A DNA stretch of 64,000 nucleotides from an uncultured Alphaproteobacteria bacterium (GCA_902527545.1 CABZPR010000003.1:1-64000); one strand, 5' to 3'. Shown: positions 29,543 to 39,292, counted from the stretch's first letter. The notes: a model not told the origin generated them from the sequence alone. Made by a program: numbers and translations.

Positions 29543-30286
29543 TTAAATGATTTTGTTTATTTCTCTTAATATGAATTTTTTCGCATTACTAACACCTAGT
29601 TTATTCACTTGAGAGTTTATAACAATCTCTACACCCTTCGGTTTTCCATCAAAAATTGGATAACTACCTATAGAAATATTTTTATATTTTCTCTCTGCTT
29701 GAACAAGTACATGGGCTATTTTACTCTCAAAAAGTTTTGTAGATATCGTGGTTGAATAGAATTTATTTTTAATTTTTATCATTTTTTTAAATTCTTTCAT
29801 CATCGCTTGTACTATTGAGGGTATGCCAGCAAAAACATAAATATTTTTAATTTTAAAACCTGGTGCTCCACTAACTTTATTTAAAATTAACTTAGAGCCT
29901 TCCGGCATATACGCCATTTTCATTCTAGCATCAGTTAATTCAGATTTAATTTTCCTGTAATATTTTTTTAATTCTTTGTATGCACCATTATGTAATTTGT
30001 ATTTTTTTTTAACTGCCAAACTAATTGACTCAGATGTAATGTCATCGTGAGTTGGACCTATACCACCAGTAGTAATAACAAAATCATATTGATTTTTTAA
30101 TTTCCTTATTTGAGAAATAATTATTTTTTTTTGGTCAGGAATTACAATCACTAACTGCAGAGATATACCACAAATGAACAACTCTTTTGCTATATAATTT
30201 ATATTTTTATCTTGTGTCCTACCTGATAATATCTCATTGCCAATGATGACAAGACAAGCTGAGTTAATTTTTTTAGTAGTTACCAT
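29543..30286 (-). CDS. CinA N-terminal-type (MoaB/MogA-fold) protein
   Basis: A 247-residue protein of the COG1058 type, the molybdopterin-binding-like domain of CinA without the C-terminal nicotinamide-nucleotide amidase domain. It shows ACLVIIGNEILSGRTQDKN, ITTGGIGPTHDDIT, the AYMPEGSKLI and GAPGFKIKNIYVFAGIPSIV blocks. Some relatives hydrolyse ADP-ribose or related nucleotides; the activity of this short form is uncertain. Its ATG is only two bases from the divergent sfsA start. It precedes the tRNA-Met unit on the same strand. Confidence 0.85.
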   Translation of the reverse strand: MVTTKKINSACLVIIGNEILSGRTQDKNINYIAKELFICGISLQLVIVIPDQKKIIISQIRKLKNQYDFVITTGGIGPTHDDITSESISLAVKKKYKLHNGAYKELKKYYRKIKSELTDARMKMAYMPEGSKLILNKVSGAPGFKIKNIYVFAGIPSIVQAMMKEFKKMIKIKNKFYSTTISTKLFESKIAHVLVQAERKYKNISIGSYPIFDGKPKGVEIVINSQVNKLGVSNAKKFILREINKII

Positions 30287-30288
30287 AA

Positions 30289-30984
30289 ATGAAGTATAAA
30301 GAGGAAATCTTAGAGGGTTTTTTTATAAAACGCTATAAGCGATTTTTTGTCGATTTAAATATTGATGATGTAGTTGTCACAGCTTACTGCCCAAATACAG
30401 GGTCACTTTTAGGTTTATTGAAAGAGGGTTCAAATGTATTAGTTGCAAAAGTTGAAAATCCAAATGCAAAATTAAAATATAGATTGGAGGCAATTAAAGA
30501 CCTTAAAACTTTTGTCGGTGTAAACACATCTCTACCAAATGACATAATTTTCAATGCTATGAAGGAAAAAAAAATTTTGCAGGAAATTAAAGGTGATTTC
30601 AAAAAAGAGGTGAAATATGGAAAAAATTCTAGAATTGATATCTTTGCTAACCACCCTAATGGAGATACTTACATTGAAGTTAAATCAGTTACTTTATCAA
30701 GGAAAAAGAATTTAGCAGAATTTCCAGATGCAGTTACTTCAAGGGGATCTAAACACTTAATTGAGTTAAGTAATATGTCCAAAAAAGGGAGTAAATGTTT
30801 TTTAATATATTTAATTCAAAGAAATGATGTAGATAGATTTTCAATAGCTAAAGATTTAGATAATGAGTATTATAAAAACACTCTTAAAGCAAAAAAAAGT
30901 GGCGTGCAATTTAGAGCCTTTAAATGTAACGTTTCACATAAAGGTATAAATATTACAGGTGAGATAAATATTGATGAAAATTAA
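30289..30984 (+). CDS. sfsA: SfsA family protein
   Basis: A 231-residue protein of the sugar fermentation stimulation family, which has an OB-like N-terminal part and a nuclease-like fold. Matching segments are LEGFFIKRYKRFFVDLNID, AYCPNTGSLLGLL, RYRLEAIK-like RLEAIKDL, TYIEVKSVTL (the E-x-K-type site), FPDAVTSRGSKHLIEL and GVQFRAFKC. The in-cell role is not settled; DNA binding was reported in E. coli. It is followed by map with an 11-base overlap, a common pairing. Confidence 0.93.
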   Translation: MKYKEEILEGFFIKRYKRFFVDLNIDDVVVTAYCPNTGSLLGLLKEGSNVLVAKVENPNAKLKYRLEAIKDLKTFVGVNTSLPNDIIFNAMKEKKILQEIKGDFKKEVKYGKNSRIDIFANHPNGDTYIEVKSVTLSRKKNLAEFPDAVTSRGSKHLIELSNMSKKGSKCFLIYLIQRNDVDRFSIAKDLDNEYYKNTLKAKKSGVQFRAFKCNVSHKGINITGEINIDEN

Positions 30985-31750
30985 GTCATACAAAAGTGAT
31001 GAAGTAGAACCTTGTAGAGAGGCAAGTAAAATAACCGCAACTATTTTAGATGAATTAAATAATATTATAAAAGAAGGTGTCTCAACATCTGAGATTGATG
31101 ATTATTGTTTAACAAGAATTGAAGAGCTAGGAGGGACACCTGCACCATTGTTTTACAGAGGTTTTCCAAAGTCTACATGTACCTCATTAAATCATGTCAT
31201 TTGTCATGGAATTCCAAATTATAATCGAAACCTCCAAAACGGAGATATTTTAAATATAGATGTAACGACAATAATTGATGGTTGGCATGGAGACTCATCA
31301 AGGATGTTTAAAGTAGGAGACATTTCAATTAAAGCAAGTAATCTATGCAAGGTTACCTACGATTGTTTGATAGAAAGTATTGATGAAATAAAAGTTGGTG
31401 AGCCGATCAGCAGAATAGGAAAAAAAATTGAGGATATAGCAACTTCAAATAATTTTAGTGTTGTTAGAGATTTTTGTGGACATGGAGTTGGATTAAAATT
31501 TCATGAGAATCCAAGTATTTTACACTATTACGATAGTGAGTATGATAAAGTAAAATTTGTAGATGGAATGATTTTTACAATTGAACCCATGATCAATGTT
31601 GGTAAATATCAATCAAAAATACTTAATGATGGTTGGACTGCAGTGACTAAAGATAAAACACTTAGCGCTCAGTACGAACATACTATATACATTAATGGTG
31701 ATAATATTGAGATTCTTACAGAGTCTCCAAATAAGGCTTTTTATAATTGA
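30974..31750 (+). CDS. map: Methionine aminopeptidase, type I
   Basis: Removes the initiator methionine from new proteins; metal-dependent. The product of about 258 residues has the conserved CHGIPNYNRNLQNGDILNID region, the metal ligands in NIDVTTIIDGWHGDSSRMF (two Asp), CGHGVGLKFHENP (His), IFTIEPMINVG (Glu) and SAQYEHTIYI (Glu). I prefer the ATG at 30974 over the TTG one codon earlier. It overlaps sfsA upstream and its TGA stop shares two bases with the purB TTG start. Confidence 0.96.
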   Translation: MKIKSYKSDEVEPCREASKITATILDELNNIIKEGVSTSEIDDYCLTRIEELGGTPAPLFYRGFPKSTCTSLNHVICHGIPNYNRNLQNGDILNIDVTTIIDGWHGDSSRMFKVGDISIKASNLCKVTYDCLIESIDEIKVGEPISRIGKKIEDIATSNNFSVVRDFCGHGVGLKFHENPSILHYYDSEYDKVKFVDGMIFTIEPMINVGKYQSKILNDGWTAVTKDKTLSAQYEHTIYINGDNIEILTESPNKAFYN

Positions 31751-33036
31751 TACCAAGATACTCCAGAAAAATTCTTAAAGAAATCTGGGAAGATAATAAT
31801 AAATTTCAAATATGGCTTGATCTTGAAATCCTCGCTTGCGAGGCTATGGAAAAATTGGGTCAGATACCCAAAGGGACCTCAAGCAAAATCAAAAAAAAAG
31901 CAAAGTTTAATGTAAAGGAAATAGAAAAAATTGAAGAAAAAACAAAACACGATGTAATTGCTTTTTTAACTAATGTAGCAAAATATGTAGGACCAGAGTC
32001 TAGGTATATTCATAAAGGACTAACATCTAGTGATATTTTAGATACTTCTTTCTCCATACAACTTAACCAATCAAGCAATATAATTCTTGGAGGTTTAAAA
32101 ACTTTGAGTAAATCTCTTTTAAATATTGCAAAAAAACATAAATACACATTATGTATCGGTAGAAGTCATGGTATTCACGCCGAAACGACTACTTTTGGAT
32201 TAAAAATATTAGGATATCTAGCCGAAAACAAAAGAAACATAGATCGTCTTGAAAATTCGATAAAACAAATACAAACAATTCAAATGTCTGGTCCTGTAGG
32301 GACATACTCAAATATTGACACAAGGGTAGAGCAAATGATTGCTAAAAGATTAAAATTTTCAATCGAGCCTGTCTCCACGCAGATAATTCCAAGAGACAGG
32401 CATGCGGATCTTTTTTGCTCTTTTGCTATTATTGCAAGCTCCATAGAACGTCTATCAACTGAAATTAGACACTTACAAAGAACAGAAGTTTTAGAAGTTG
32501 AGGAGGGTTTTGGAAAAGGCCAAAAGGGTAGTTCGGCAATGCCTCATAAAAAAAATCCAATTTTATCAGAAAATTTAACAGGACTATCAAGAGTGATTAG
32601 ATCATTAACCATCCCTGCTTTAGAGAATATAACTTCATGGCATGAAAGAGATATAAGTCACTCCAGTGTTGAGAGAATTAACGCTCCTAATGCCACCATA
32701 ACGCTTGACTTTGCAGTTCAAAGAATGATTAACGTTTTAAATAATTTAAACATAAATAAAAAAAATATGATGAAAAATTTAAATCTTTTAAATGGTCTAC
32801 CCTATTCACAAAATGTCCTGATTTTTCTTATTGAAAATAAAGTTTTAAGAGAGGATGCCTATAAAATTGTTCAGGATTGTGCTTTGAAAACTTGGAAAGG
32901 TGATATGTCTTTTAAAGATAATCTTTTAAGTCATCCTCGTTTAGCAAAATTAAAAATATCAAGTAAAGTTAATAATATCTTCAATAATAAAAGTCTTTTT
33001 AAAAATGTTGATAAAATATTTAAAAGGATTAATTAA
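31747..33036 (+). CDS. purB: Adenylosuccinate lyase
   Basis: Cleaves SAICAR to AICAR and adenylosuccinate to AMP. The 429-residue protein opens with IPRYSRKILKEIWEDNNKFQ, typical of the family start, which supports TTG at 31747 as the initiator. Fumarase/aspartase superfamily blocks are visible: KHDVIAFL, GLTSSDILDTS, GRSHGIHAETTTFGLK and the flexible loop signature GSSAMPHKKNPILSEN. Translationally coupled to map and to purC. Confidence 0.96.
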   Translation: MIPRYSRKILKEIWEDNNKFQIWLDLEILACEAMEKLGQIPKGTSSKIKKKAKFNVKEIEKIEEKTKHDVIAFLTNVAKYVGPESRYIHKGLTSSDILDTSFSIQLNQSSNIILGGLKTLSKSLLNIAKKHKYTLCIGRSHGIHAETTTFGLKILGYLAENKRNIDRLENSIKQIQTIQMSGPVGTYSNIDTRVEQMIAKRLKFSIEPVSTQIIPRDRHADLFCSFAIIASSIERLSTEIRHLQRTEVLEVEEGFGKGQKGSSAMPHKKNPILSENLTGLSRVIRSLTIPALENITSWHERDISHSSVERINAPNATITLDFAVQRMINVLNNLNINKKNMMKNLNLLNGLPYSQNVLIFLIENKVLREDAYKIVQDCALKTWKGDMSFKDNLLSHPRLAKLKISSKVNNIFNNKSLFKNVDKIFKRIN

Positions 33037-33752
33037 TGGCAGCAAAATTGAAAAAATTATATGAGGGAAAAGCAAAAATTATTTATGCCAAAACTAGTAA
33101 GGAAGTCATAGCTACTTATAAAAATGATGCTACAGCTTTTAATAATTTAAAAAAGGGCTCGATAAAGAATAAGGGTGCAATTAATAATGCTATATCGAGT
33201 TATTTATTTCAAATATTGAATCATTGTGATATCCCAACACACTTTATAAAGAAAATTGATAAAAAATCTCAGCTTTTAAAAAAAGTAGATATTATTCCAA
33301 TTGAAGTTTTAGTTAGAAATTTCTTTGCTGGCTCTTTATCTAAAAAGTTTGGTGTGAAAGAAGGAACACAATTATCTGACACGCTAATTGAGTATTGTTT
33401 GAAATCGGATGAACTTGGCGATCCTCATATAAGTTCTGAACATATTCTTAATTTAGGTTTATGTGATTTTAATGAATTAGAGTTAATAGATGAATATTCT
33501 TTGAGAATAAATGACATATTAAGGTCAACGTTCTATTCTATTGGAATAAATCTAGTTGACTTTAAATTAGAATTTGGAATTTGTAAAAAAACTGATGAGC
33601 TTGTTTTAGCAGATGAAATATCACCAGATACATGTCGTTTGTGGGATTTAAAAACAAATAAAAAACTTGATAAAGATCGATTTCGTAGAGATTTAGGAAA
33701 TATCGAAGAAGCATATGAAGAGGTGCTTAATAGGTTAAACTTGAAAATTTAA
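33036..33752 (+). CDS. purC: SAICAR synthase (PurC)
   Basis: Joins CAIR and aspartate with ATP to give SAICAR. The 238 residues contain LYEGKAKIIYAKTSKEVIATYKNDATAFN, the PIEVLVRNFFAGSLSKKFG block, and LVLADEISPDTCRLWD at the active site. Length is typical. Its stop and the purS start overlap in TAATG. Confidence 0.97.
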   Translation: MAAKLKKLYEGKAKIIYAKTSKEVIATYKNDATAFNNLKKGSIKNKGAINNAISSYLFQILNHCDIPTHFIKKIDKKSQLLKKVDIIPIEVLVRNFFAGSLSKKFGVKEGTQLSDTLIEYCLKSDELGDPHISSEHILNLGLCDFNELELIDEYSLRINDILRSTFYSIGINLVDFKLEFGICKKTDELVLADEISPDTCRLWDLKTNKKLDKDRFRRDLGNIEEAYEEVLNRLNLKI

Positions 33753-33991
33753 TGCGAATAAAAATTTTAGTAAGACTTAAAGGCCAAATTTTAGAACCAC
33801 AGGGAAAAGTAATTGAACAATCACTTAATAGTTTAGGATTTACAGAATTTTCAAATATCCGACAGGGAAAACTCATTGAATTAGATTTACCCGATAATAT
33901 AAGTAAAGAGGAAAAAGCACAAAAAATCGACTCTGCTTGCAAAAAACTTTTAGTCAACGATATTATTGAAGAGTACGAAGTGCTTGGATGA
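33752..33991 (+). CDS. purS: FGAM synthase subunit PurS
   Basis: Small structural subunit (79 residues) of the three-part FGAM synthase, bridging PurQ and PurL for ammonia transfer. Sequence pattern: KILVRLKGQILEPQGKVIEQ, SLNSLGF, and IRQGKLIELDL. It lies in the exact purC-purS-purQ-purL order and overlaps purQ by four bases. Confidence 0.95.
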   Translation: MRIKILVRLKGQILEPQGKVIEQSLNSLGFTEFSNIRQGKLIELDLPDNISKEEKAQKIDSACKKLLVNDIIEEYEVLG

Positions 33992-34668
33992 GTTTTAAAT
34001 CTGCTGTTATAACATTTCCTGGATCTAATTGTGACAGAGACGCATTATGCTACTTAAAAGATTTAACTAAAGGTGAGGTTCATAATATTTGGCACGAGGA
34101 GACATCATTGCCAAAAGTTGATTTAGTAATTTTACCTGGGGGGTTTAGTTTTGGTGATTATTTAAGATCAGGAGCAATGGCATCAAAGAGTAAAATTATT
34201 GATGAGGTTGTAAAACATGCAAATGATAATAGATATTTATTAGGTATTTGTAATGGCTTTCAAATTTTAACTGAAATTGGACTTCTTGAAGGAGCATTAA
34301 TTCGAAATAAAAAACTTAAATTTTTAGGAAAAAATTGTTTTATAAAAAAAAAATTTAAAAATAATTTTAATTTATCAATCAAAGATAACCAAATTCTTCA
34401 AATACCTGTAGCTCATAACGAGGGAAATTTTTATTGTGATACTGAGACTTTAAATTTATTAAAAAATAATGAACAAATTGCATTTGAATATTGCAAAGGT
34501 GAATTCTCAAACACTGAAGAAAATATAAATGGTTCAATAGAGGCTATTGCAGGTATTACAAATAAAAAAAAGAATGTTCTTGGAATGATGCCTCATCCCG
34601 AGAGAGCATATTCTGATTTTCATCAATCACAAGATGGAAGACTTATTATAGAGTCGTTAATTTCATGA
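33988..34668 (+). CDS. purQ: FGAM synthase glutaminase subunit PurQ
   Basis: Class I glutamine amidotransferase supplying ammonia for FGAM formation. The 226-residue product has TFPGSNCDRDA, the LPGGFSFGDYLRSGAMA oxyanion region, nucleophile Cys in LLGICNGFQIL, and the His-Glu pair in MMPHPERAYS. Overlaps purL by four bases. Confidence 0.97.
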   Translation: MSFKSAVITFPGSNCDRDALCYLKDLTKGEVHNIWHEETSLPKVDLVILPGGFSFGDYLRSGAMASKSKIIDEVVKHANDNRYLLGICNGFQILTEIGLLEGALIRNKKLKFLGKNCFIKKKFKNNFNLSIKDNQILQIPVAHNEGNFYCDTETLNLLKNNEQIAFEYCKGEFSNTEENINGSIEAIAGITNKKKNVLGMMPHPERAYSDFHQSQDGRLIIESLIS

Positions 34669-36830
34669 ATGAAGAGTTAATACTTCAACACGGTTTAACT
34701 TTAGATGAATTTCATGTCATTAGGAAATATCTAAACAGAGACTTAAGCATTGAGGAATTGGGTATTTTTTCTGCTATGTGGAATGAACACTGTTGTTATA
34801 AAACTTCAAAAAAATGGCTTAAGAAACTCCCTACAGATAATGAAATTGTAATTCAGGGACCAGGAGAAAACGCTGGTGTAATTGATTTGCAAGATAACGA
34901 TGGTATTGCGTTTAAAATAGAAAGTCACAATCATCCAAGTTACATAGAACCTTTTAACGGTTCAGCAACTGGTGTTGGAGGTATACTAAGAGATATATTT
35001 ACAATGGGAGCAAGACCAATTGCTACTCTTGACTCAATCAGATTTGGTTTAATAGAAACTGAAAAGACAAAATACTTGTTAAATGGTGTGGTTAATGGAA
35101 TTGGACACTATGGTAACTGTATTGGAATTCCTAATATTGGTGGTGAGTGTGAGTTTGAGTCAACATATGATTTTAATAATTTGGTTAATGCTATGGCTGT
35201 GGGACATGTTCAAAAAGATAAAATTTTTTACTCTAAACCAAAATCTATTGGTGGCCTTATTGTTTACATTGGATCTAAAACTGGAAAAGATGGAATTCAT
35301 GGAGCAAGTATGGCCTCTGATGTTTTTTCAGAGGAAGATGAAGATGAAAAAAGACCCTCTGTACAAGTTGGTGATCCCTTCATGGAAAAACTTTTAATGG
35401 AAGGGTGCTTAGAATTAATGTCTTCAGGATTAATAGAGTCTATGCAAGATATGGGAGCTGCGGGTATTACCTCCTCCAGTGTAGAGATGGCTTCAAAAGG
35501 AAATGTAGGTGTTTATATCAATCTTGATAAAGTTCCATTGAGGCAACCCCTGAGCGCCTATGAGATACTTTTATCTGAAAGCCAAGAAAGAATGCTAGCT
35601 GTTATCGATAAAAAAAATAATCATAAAGTCAGAGAAATTCTTCAAAAATGGCAAATTGATTATGAAGTCATTGGAGAAATTACAGATACAAAAAGAGTTG
35701 TGTTTGAGTCAAATAATAAAAAAGTTGTCGATCTTCCTGTAGAAATAATTGTTAATGATGCTCCTGAATACGATAGAGAGTTTTACATCCCAAAAAAAAG
35801 AAAAAACAAAGATTTTGATTTTTCCAAAATTAAATTGGAAGATATGATAATTAACCTTCTTACAAATCTTAATTATTTAGATAAAAGTTGGGTTTTCGAT
35901 CAATATGACTCTACTGTAATGGGAGATACTATCAGAGAACCAGGTCAATCATCAGGTATAGTAAAGATTCACGGAACACAAAAAGTTATTGGTGCATCTA
36001 CCGACTGCAATCCATTATACATAAGAATCAATCCTTATGAAGGAATGAAATATACGGTTGCTGAGTCATATAGAAATCTAATTGCATGCAATATTAATCC
36101 TTTAGCGATTACAAATAACCTTAACTTTGCAAGTCCTTTAGATCCAAACATTATGGGAGAGTTGGTTTTATCTATTCATGGATTAAAAACTGCAGCTGTC
36201 AAATTCAATACACCTATTGTTTCAGGTAATGTATCTTTATATAATCAGACAAATGAAATACCAATTAAGCCTACACCTGTAATAGGAATGGTAGGTTCCA
36301 ATATGGATTTAAATAAAATAAACACAAATAAGTTTTGTGAAATTGGTAATAAGATCCTTATTTTAGGAAAACAATTAACAAAAAATTGTAGTCCTTACTT
36401 ATTACAAGATCAAAAAATTGCTTTTAACATATGTGAATTTAATGACTTAGAGGTATTAGATCTAGATTTTGAGAAAAAAATTGCAAATTGTGTTTTGGAA
36501 TTATCAGATTTGAAATGCATTATGTCTTGCAATGATATTTCCAGAGGGGGTATCTTTTCGGCATTATTAAAAATGCAATATAAGGATATGGGTTTTAGGG
36601 TCAAGGTCCCTGATCCTATTGATTTATTCTGCGAATATAGTGCTGGATATGTGATTGAAATCAGAAGTAAAGATTTTGAAAAAGTAACTTCATTTCTGAC
36701 AAAAAAAAGTGCTGAATACCTAGAAATTGGGGAGATAATTAAAGAAGGAATTGAGATAAACTCTAAAAAATTTGACTATTTTGATATTATGAATAAATAT
36801 CGTAATGATTTTGAGAAGATAATTAGTTAG
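34665..36830 (+). CDS. purL: FGAM synthase large subunit PurL
   Basis: ATP-dependent FGAM synthase catalytic subunit of the short, PurSQ-dependent type: 721 residues rather than about 1300 in the fused enterobacterial form. Recognised by MWNEHCCYKTSKKWLKKLPT, GVGGILRDIFTMGARPIATL, KIESHNHPSYIEPFNGSAT and DMGAAGITSSSVEMASKGN. It completes the purSQL set in consecutive genes. bolA begins immediately after its stop. Confidence 0.97.
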   Translation: MNEELILQHGLTLDEFHVIRKYLNRDLSIEELGIFSAMWNEHCCYKTSKKWLKKLPTDNEIVIQGPGENAGVIDLQDNDGIAFKIESHNHPSYIEPFNGSATGVGGILRDIFTMGARPIATLDSIRFGLIETEKTKYLLNGVVNGIGHYGNCIGIPNIGGECEFESTYDFNNLVNAMAVGHVQKDKIFYSKPKSIGGLIVYIGSKTGKDGIHGASMASDVFSEEDEDEKRPSVQVGDPFMEKLLMEGCLELMSSGLIESMQDMGAAGITSSSVEMASKGNVGVYINLDKVPLRQPLSAYEILLSESQERMLAVIDKKNNHKVREILQKWQIDYEVIGEITDTKRVVFESNNKKVVDLPVEIIVNDAPEYDREFYIPKKRKNKDFDFSKIKLEDMIINLLTNLNYLDKSWVFDQYDSTVMGDTIREPGQSSGIVKIHGTQKVIGASTDCNPLYIRINPYEGMKYTVAESYRNLIACNINPLAITNNLNFASPLDPNIMGELVLSIHGLKTAAVKFNTPIVSGNVSLYNQTNEIPIKPTPVIGMVGSNMDLNKINTNKFCEIGNKILILGKQLTKNCSPYLLQDQKIAFNICEFNDLEVLDLDFEKKIANCVLELSDLKCIMSCNDISRGGIFSALLKMQYKDMGFRVKVPDPIDLFCEYSAGYVIEIRSKDFEKVTSFLTKKSAEYLEIGEIIKEGIEINSKKFDYFDIMNKYRNDFEKIIS

Positions 36831-37064
36831 ATGCCTATTGAACAAAAAAAATTAGAAGGTCTCCTTGAGAACAAATTTCCAAATTCTAGAATTGTAATTG
36901 AGGATCTTGCCGGTGATAATGATCATTATTCAGTTGAAATTGAAAGTGATATGTTTAACGGATTGTCACGTATACAACAACACCAGTTAGTTTACAAATT
37001 ACTAGATGGATTAATGGATAAAGAGCTTCATGCTATGCAATTAAAAACGAAAGGAACAAAGTAA
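36831..37064 (+). CDS. bolA: BolA family protein
   Basis: A 77-residue BolA-like protein that works with monothiol glutaredoxin in iron-sulfur cluster transfer. It shows IEQKKLEGLLENKFPNSRIV, EDLAGDNDHYSVEIES and the RIQQHQLVYKLLD helix with the conserved histidine before the LHAMQLKTK tail. Its stop overlaps the start of the glutaredoxin gene by one base; the two proteins form a known complex. Confidence 0.94.
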   Translation: MPIEQKKLEGLLENKFPNSRIVIEDLAGDNDHYSVEIESDMFNGLSRIQQHQLVYKLLDGLMDKELHAMQLKTKGTK

Positions 37065-37405
37065 TGGAATTAGAGAGTAGTACAAAAGAACAAATTGAAA
37101 AAATGATTGGAGATAATGAAGTTTTCCTATTTATGAAAGGTAACCCTGACTTTCCTATGTGTGGTTTCTCGTCAGTCGCAAGCGCAATTTTAAAAAAAAC
37201 TGGGGTTGAGTTTGGGCATTGTAATGTACTTGAAGATAACAACATTAGAGAAGGTATAAAAACTTATTCAAATTGGCCTACGATACCTCAACTTTACATA
37301 AAAAAAGAATTTGTAGGTGGTTGTGATATTATGAAAGAAATGGCTGAGTCTGGTGAACTTCTAGAATTACTAAACACAAAAGGCATCAAAACTGAGGTAA
37401 ATTAA
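37064..37405 (+). CDS. grxD: Monothiol glutaredoxin, CGFS type
   Basis: A 113-residue glutaredoxin with the single-cysteine active site CGFS in MKGNPDFPMCGFSSVASAIL, the TIPQLYIKKEFVGGCDI glutathione-binding segment, and normal length. CGFS glutaredoxins carry 2Fe-2S clusters, often jointly with BolA, and deliver them to target proteins. Last gene of the sfsA-to-grxD run. Confidence 0.96.
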   Translation: MELESSTKEQIEKMIGDNEVFLFMKGNPDFPMCGFSSVASAILKKTGVEFGHCNVLEDNNIREGIKTYSNWPTIPQLYIKKEFVGGCDIMKEMAESGELLELLNTKGIKTEVN

Positions 37406-37429
37406 AAAAGGGGCATTTATTTTGCCCCT
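37404..37429 (-). terminator. Rho-independent terminator after the TPR gene
   Basis: Stem AGGGGCA/TGCCCCT with a 7-base loop (37409-37429), followed on the minus strand by TTTTTT. It lies four bases beyond the stop of the minus-strand TPR gene. Read on the plus strand it lacks a T-run, so it is best assigned to the minus strand, although the hairpin may also block read-through from grxD. Confidence 0.8.
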
Positions 37430-37433
37430 CTCA

Positions 37434-37886
37434 TTAGTTATTTGAAATATAATTATTTAATTCTTTATAATAAGAATTATTTTCTCCAACTAGTTTTTTT
37501 AGTAAGGCTAAATTATTTAGGGCATTTTCTTTTTGACCAAGATCTACATACATCTCACCTTGGTATTCGATAGCACCTAAGTGTTCTGGGTCTAATTCAA
37601 GAGCTTTTTTGTAATATTTTGCTGCATTATCAAAGTCTTCACTTTTTCTGTAAGCAAAACCTAATTCATTGTAAACATCAGCTTTAGTAAAATCTGTTGA
37701 ACTAGCAGTTGTAAGAGTCTTCAGCTTTCTTATTGCCTTATCATAATCTTTGCTTCTTATTAGCTTAATTGCTGACTTATAATCTTTTCCATAATTAGTT
37801 TTAGCACTATCATCGGAACTAGACCCAGCAGCGAAAAGGCTTGTAATAAAAAGAGAAAATATGACTGTAAGTATTTTTATTTTCAT
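37434..37886 (-). CDS. Secreted TPR-repeat protein
   Basis: A 150-residue exported protein with a signal peptide (MKIKILTVIFSLFITSLFAA) and tetratricopeptide repeats, clearest in DVYNELGFAYRKSEDFDNAA followed by KYYKKALELDPEHLGAI, with a second, looser unit in QGEMYVDLGQKENALNNL. TPRs suggest protein-protein contacts in the periplasm; no partner can be named. Last gene of a long minus-strand run, ending at a strong hairpin terminator. Confidence 0.8.
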   Translation of the reverse strand: MKIKILTVIFSLFITSLFAAGSSSDDSAKTNYGKDYKSAIKLIRSKDYDKAIRKLKTLTTASSTDFTKADVYNELGFAYRKSEDFDNAAKYYKKALELDPEHLGAIEYQGEMYVDLGQKENALNNLALLKKLVGENNSYYKELNNYISNN

Positions 37887-37945
37887 AAATATCTTTTCGA
37901 AATTTATGCGCTGTTAGATTAATTGAATAGATTATTAACTATTGA

Positions 37946-38563
37946 TTATCTGGAGTAGAATTCAACGACTAAATTAGGTTCCATTTGAACAGGGTAAGGA
38001 ACATCTGTCAATTGAGGTCCTCTTACAAATTTACCAAGACATTTTGATATTTCTAGTTGCAAATACTCAGGAACATCTCTTTCATTAGAACTTAATGTTT
38101 GAATTATCATTGGAATATTCTGGCTAGTTTGTTGAAGGGATATTTCATCGCCATCATTAACCTGATAAGATTTTTTATTTACTACTTTACCGTTTACCAA
38201 AACATGCCCGTGATTTACTAGTTGTCTTGCGGAAAATACAGTTGGAGCAAACTTTAGTCTAAACACAACAGCATCTAATCTTCGTTCTAAAAGTTCAATT
38301 AGAATTTGACTAGTATCGCCTTTTTTTCTAGAAGCTGCTTGATAAATTTTTAAAAATTGTTTCTCAGTAATATCGCCATAATATTTTTTGAGCTTTTGTT
38401 TAGCTGCTAATTGAACTCCAAAATCAGAAGGTTTTCTTCTTCTTGCTTGACCATGTTGGCCAGGACCATAGGGTCTTCTATTAAAAGGACTTTTAGGTCT
38501 ACCCCATAAATTTAGGCCTAATCTTCTATCAATTTTATGTTTTGACGATAGTCTTTTTGTCAT
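37946..38563 (-). CDS. rpsD: 30S ribosomal protein S4
   Basis: Primary 16S-binding ribosomal protein, 205 residues. It opens with [20 protein letters not shown], has [15 protein letters not shown], and the S4 RNA-binding domain around [34 protein letters not shown]. The zinc-binding cysteine motif found in some S4 proteins is absent. It lies apart from the main ribosomal operons, next to trmJ, as is usual in alphaproteobacteria. Confidence 0.98.
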   Translation of the reverse strand: MTKRLSSKHKIDRRLGLNLWGRPKSPFNRRPYGPGQHGQARRRKPSDFGVQLAAKQKLKKYYGDITEKQFLKIYQAASRKKGDTSQILIELLERRLDAVVFRLKFAPTVFSARQLVNHGHVLVNGKVVNKKSYQVNDGDEISLQQTSQNIPMIIQTLSSNERDVPEYLQLEISKCLGKFVRGPQLTDVPYPVQMEPNLVVEFYSR

Positions 38564-38602
38564 GAATTGGTGATTTATATAGATTTAGCCTTTTAAGTCA
38601 AT

Positions 38603-39292
38603 TTATTTTGTAATAAATTTTAAAATTCCATAGGCTGTTTTTATTTGTTTTTGGTCTATTTTTGATGTTTTTAAAAAATTTCTTAAAGATATTTCTAAAT
38701 TATCTCTTTTGGATGAGATTGATGTAAATTTTCTTTTTTCTAGTATTTTCATCAGAAATGATAAAAATTTTTCAATATCTTTTGAGTTTGCAGGAGAATT
38801 TTCAAAAGTTGGATTAATATTAGATAGAGATATTTGACTCAATTCATAAGCAATTAAAGCTACAGTATGAGATAAATTGAGCGAACTCTTTTTGTATGTA
38901 GGGAGAGACAATAGAAAATTAGCATGCGATATCTCCTTATTGGACAATCCATTATTTTCTTGACCAAACAAAATTGATATTTTTTTCGATTTTAGTTTAG
39001 ATATTTCATTTACTTTTATTGGAGGTATGTGAAAGTCTCTTTTCCTAACTGTCGTTGCAATTAAGATATCACTACCTTTCATAGCTTCTGGTATTGATTG
39101 ATATACCTTAACTTTTTTAACTAAGGGTGAAAAATGCTTTGCGGATTTTATTCCCTTATCATTAGGCCAAATTTTTCTTGGACTTACCAAGGATAAGTTC
39201 TCAAAACCAAAACATCCTATTGATCTTAGAGACATACCAACATTTTCAGATAACTGGGGTTTGTTTAATATAAATTGAATTGTTTTTTTCAA
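38603..39292 (-). CDS. trmJ: TrmJ-like tRNA 2'-O-methyltransferase (SPOUT family)
   Basis: SAM-dependent SPOUT methyltransferase, 229 residues, expected to methylate position 32 of the tRNA anticodon loop. Motifs: NKPQLSENVGMSLRSIGCFG, ATTVRKRDFH, the knot strand ISILFGQENNGLSNKEI and LPTYKKSSLNLSHTVALIAYEL. The first ATG overlaps the cimA stop by four bases. Homologous families act on other tRNA or rRNA sites, so the exact target is inferred. Confidence 0.87.
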   Translation of the reverse strand: MKKTIQFILNKPQLSENVGMSLRSIGCFGFENLSLVSPRKIWPNDKGIKSAKHFSPLVKKVKVYQSIPEAMKGSDILIATTVRKRDFHIPPIKVNEISKLKSKKISILFGQENNGLSNKEISHANFLLSLPTYKKSSLNLSHTVALIAYELSQISLSNINPTFENSPANSKDIEKFLSFLMKILEKRKFTSISSKRDNLEISLRNFLKTSKIDQKQIKTAYGILKFITK

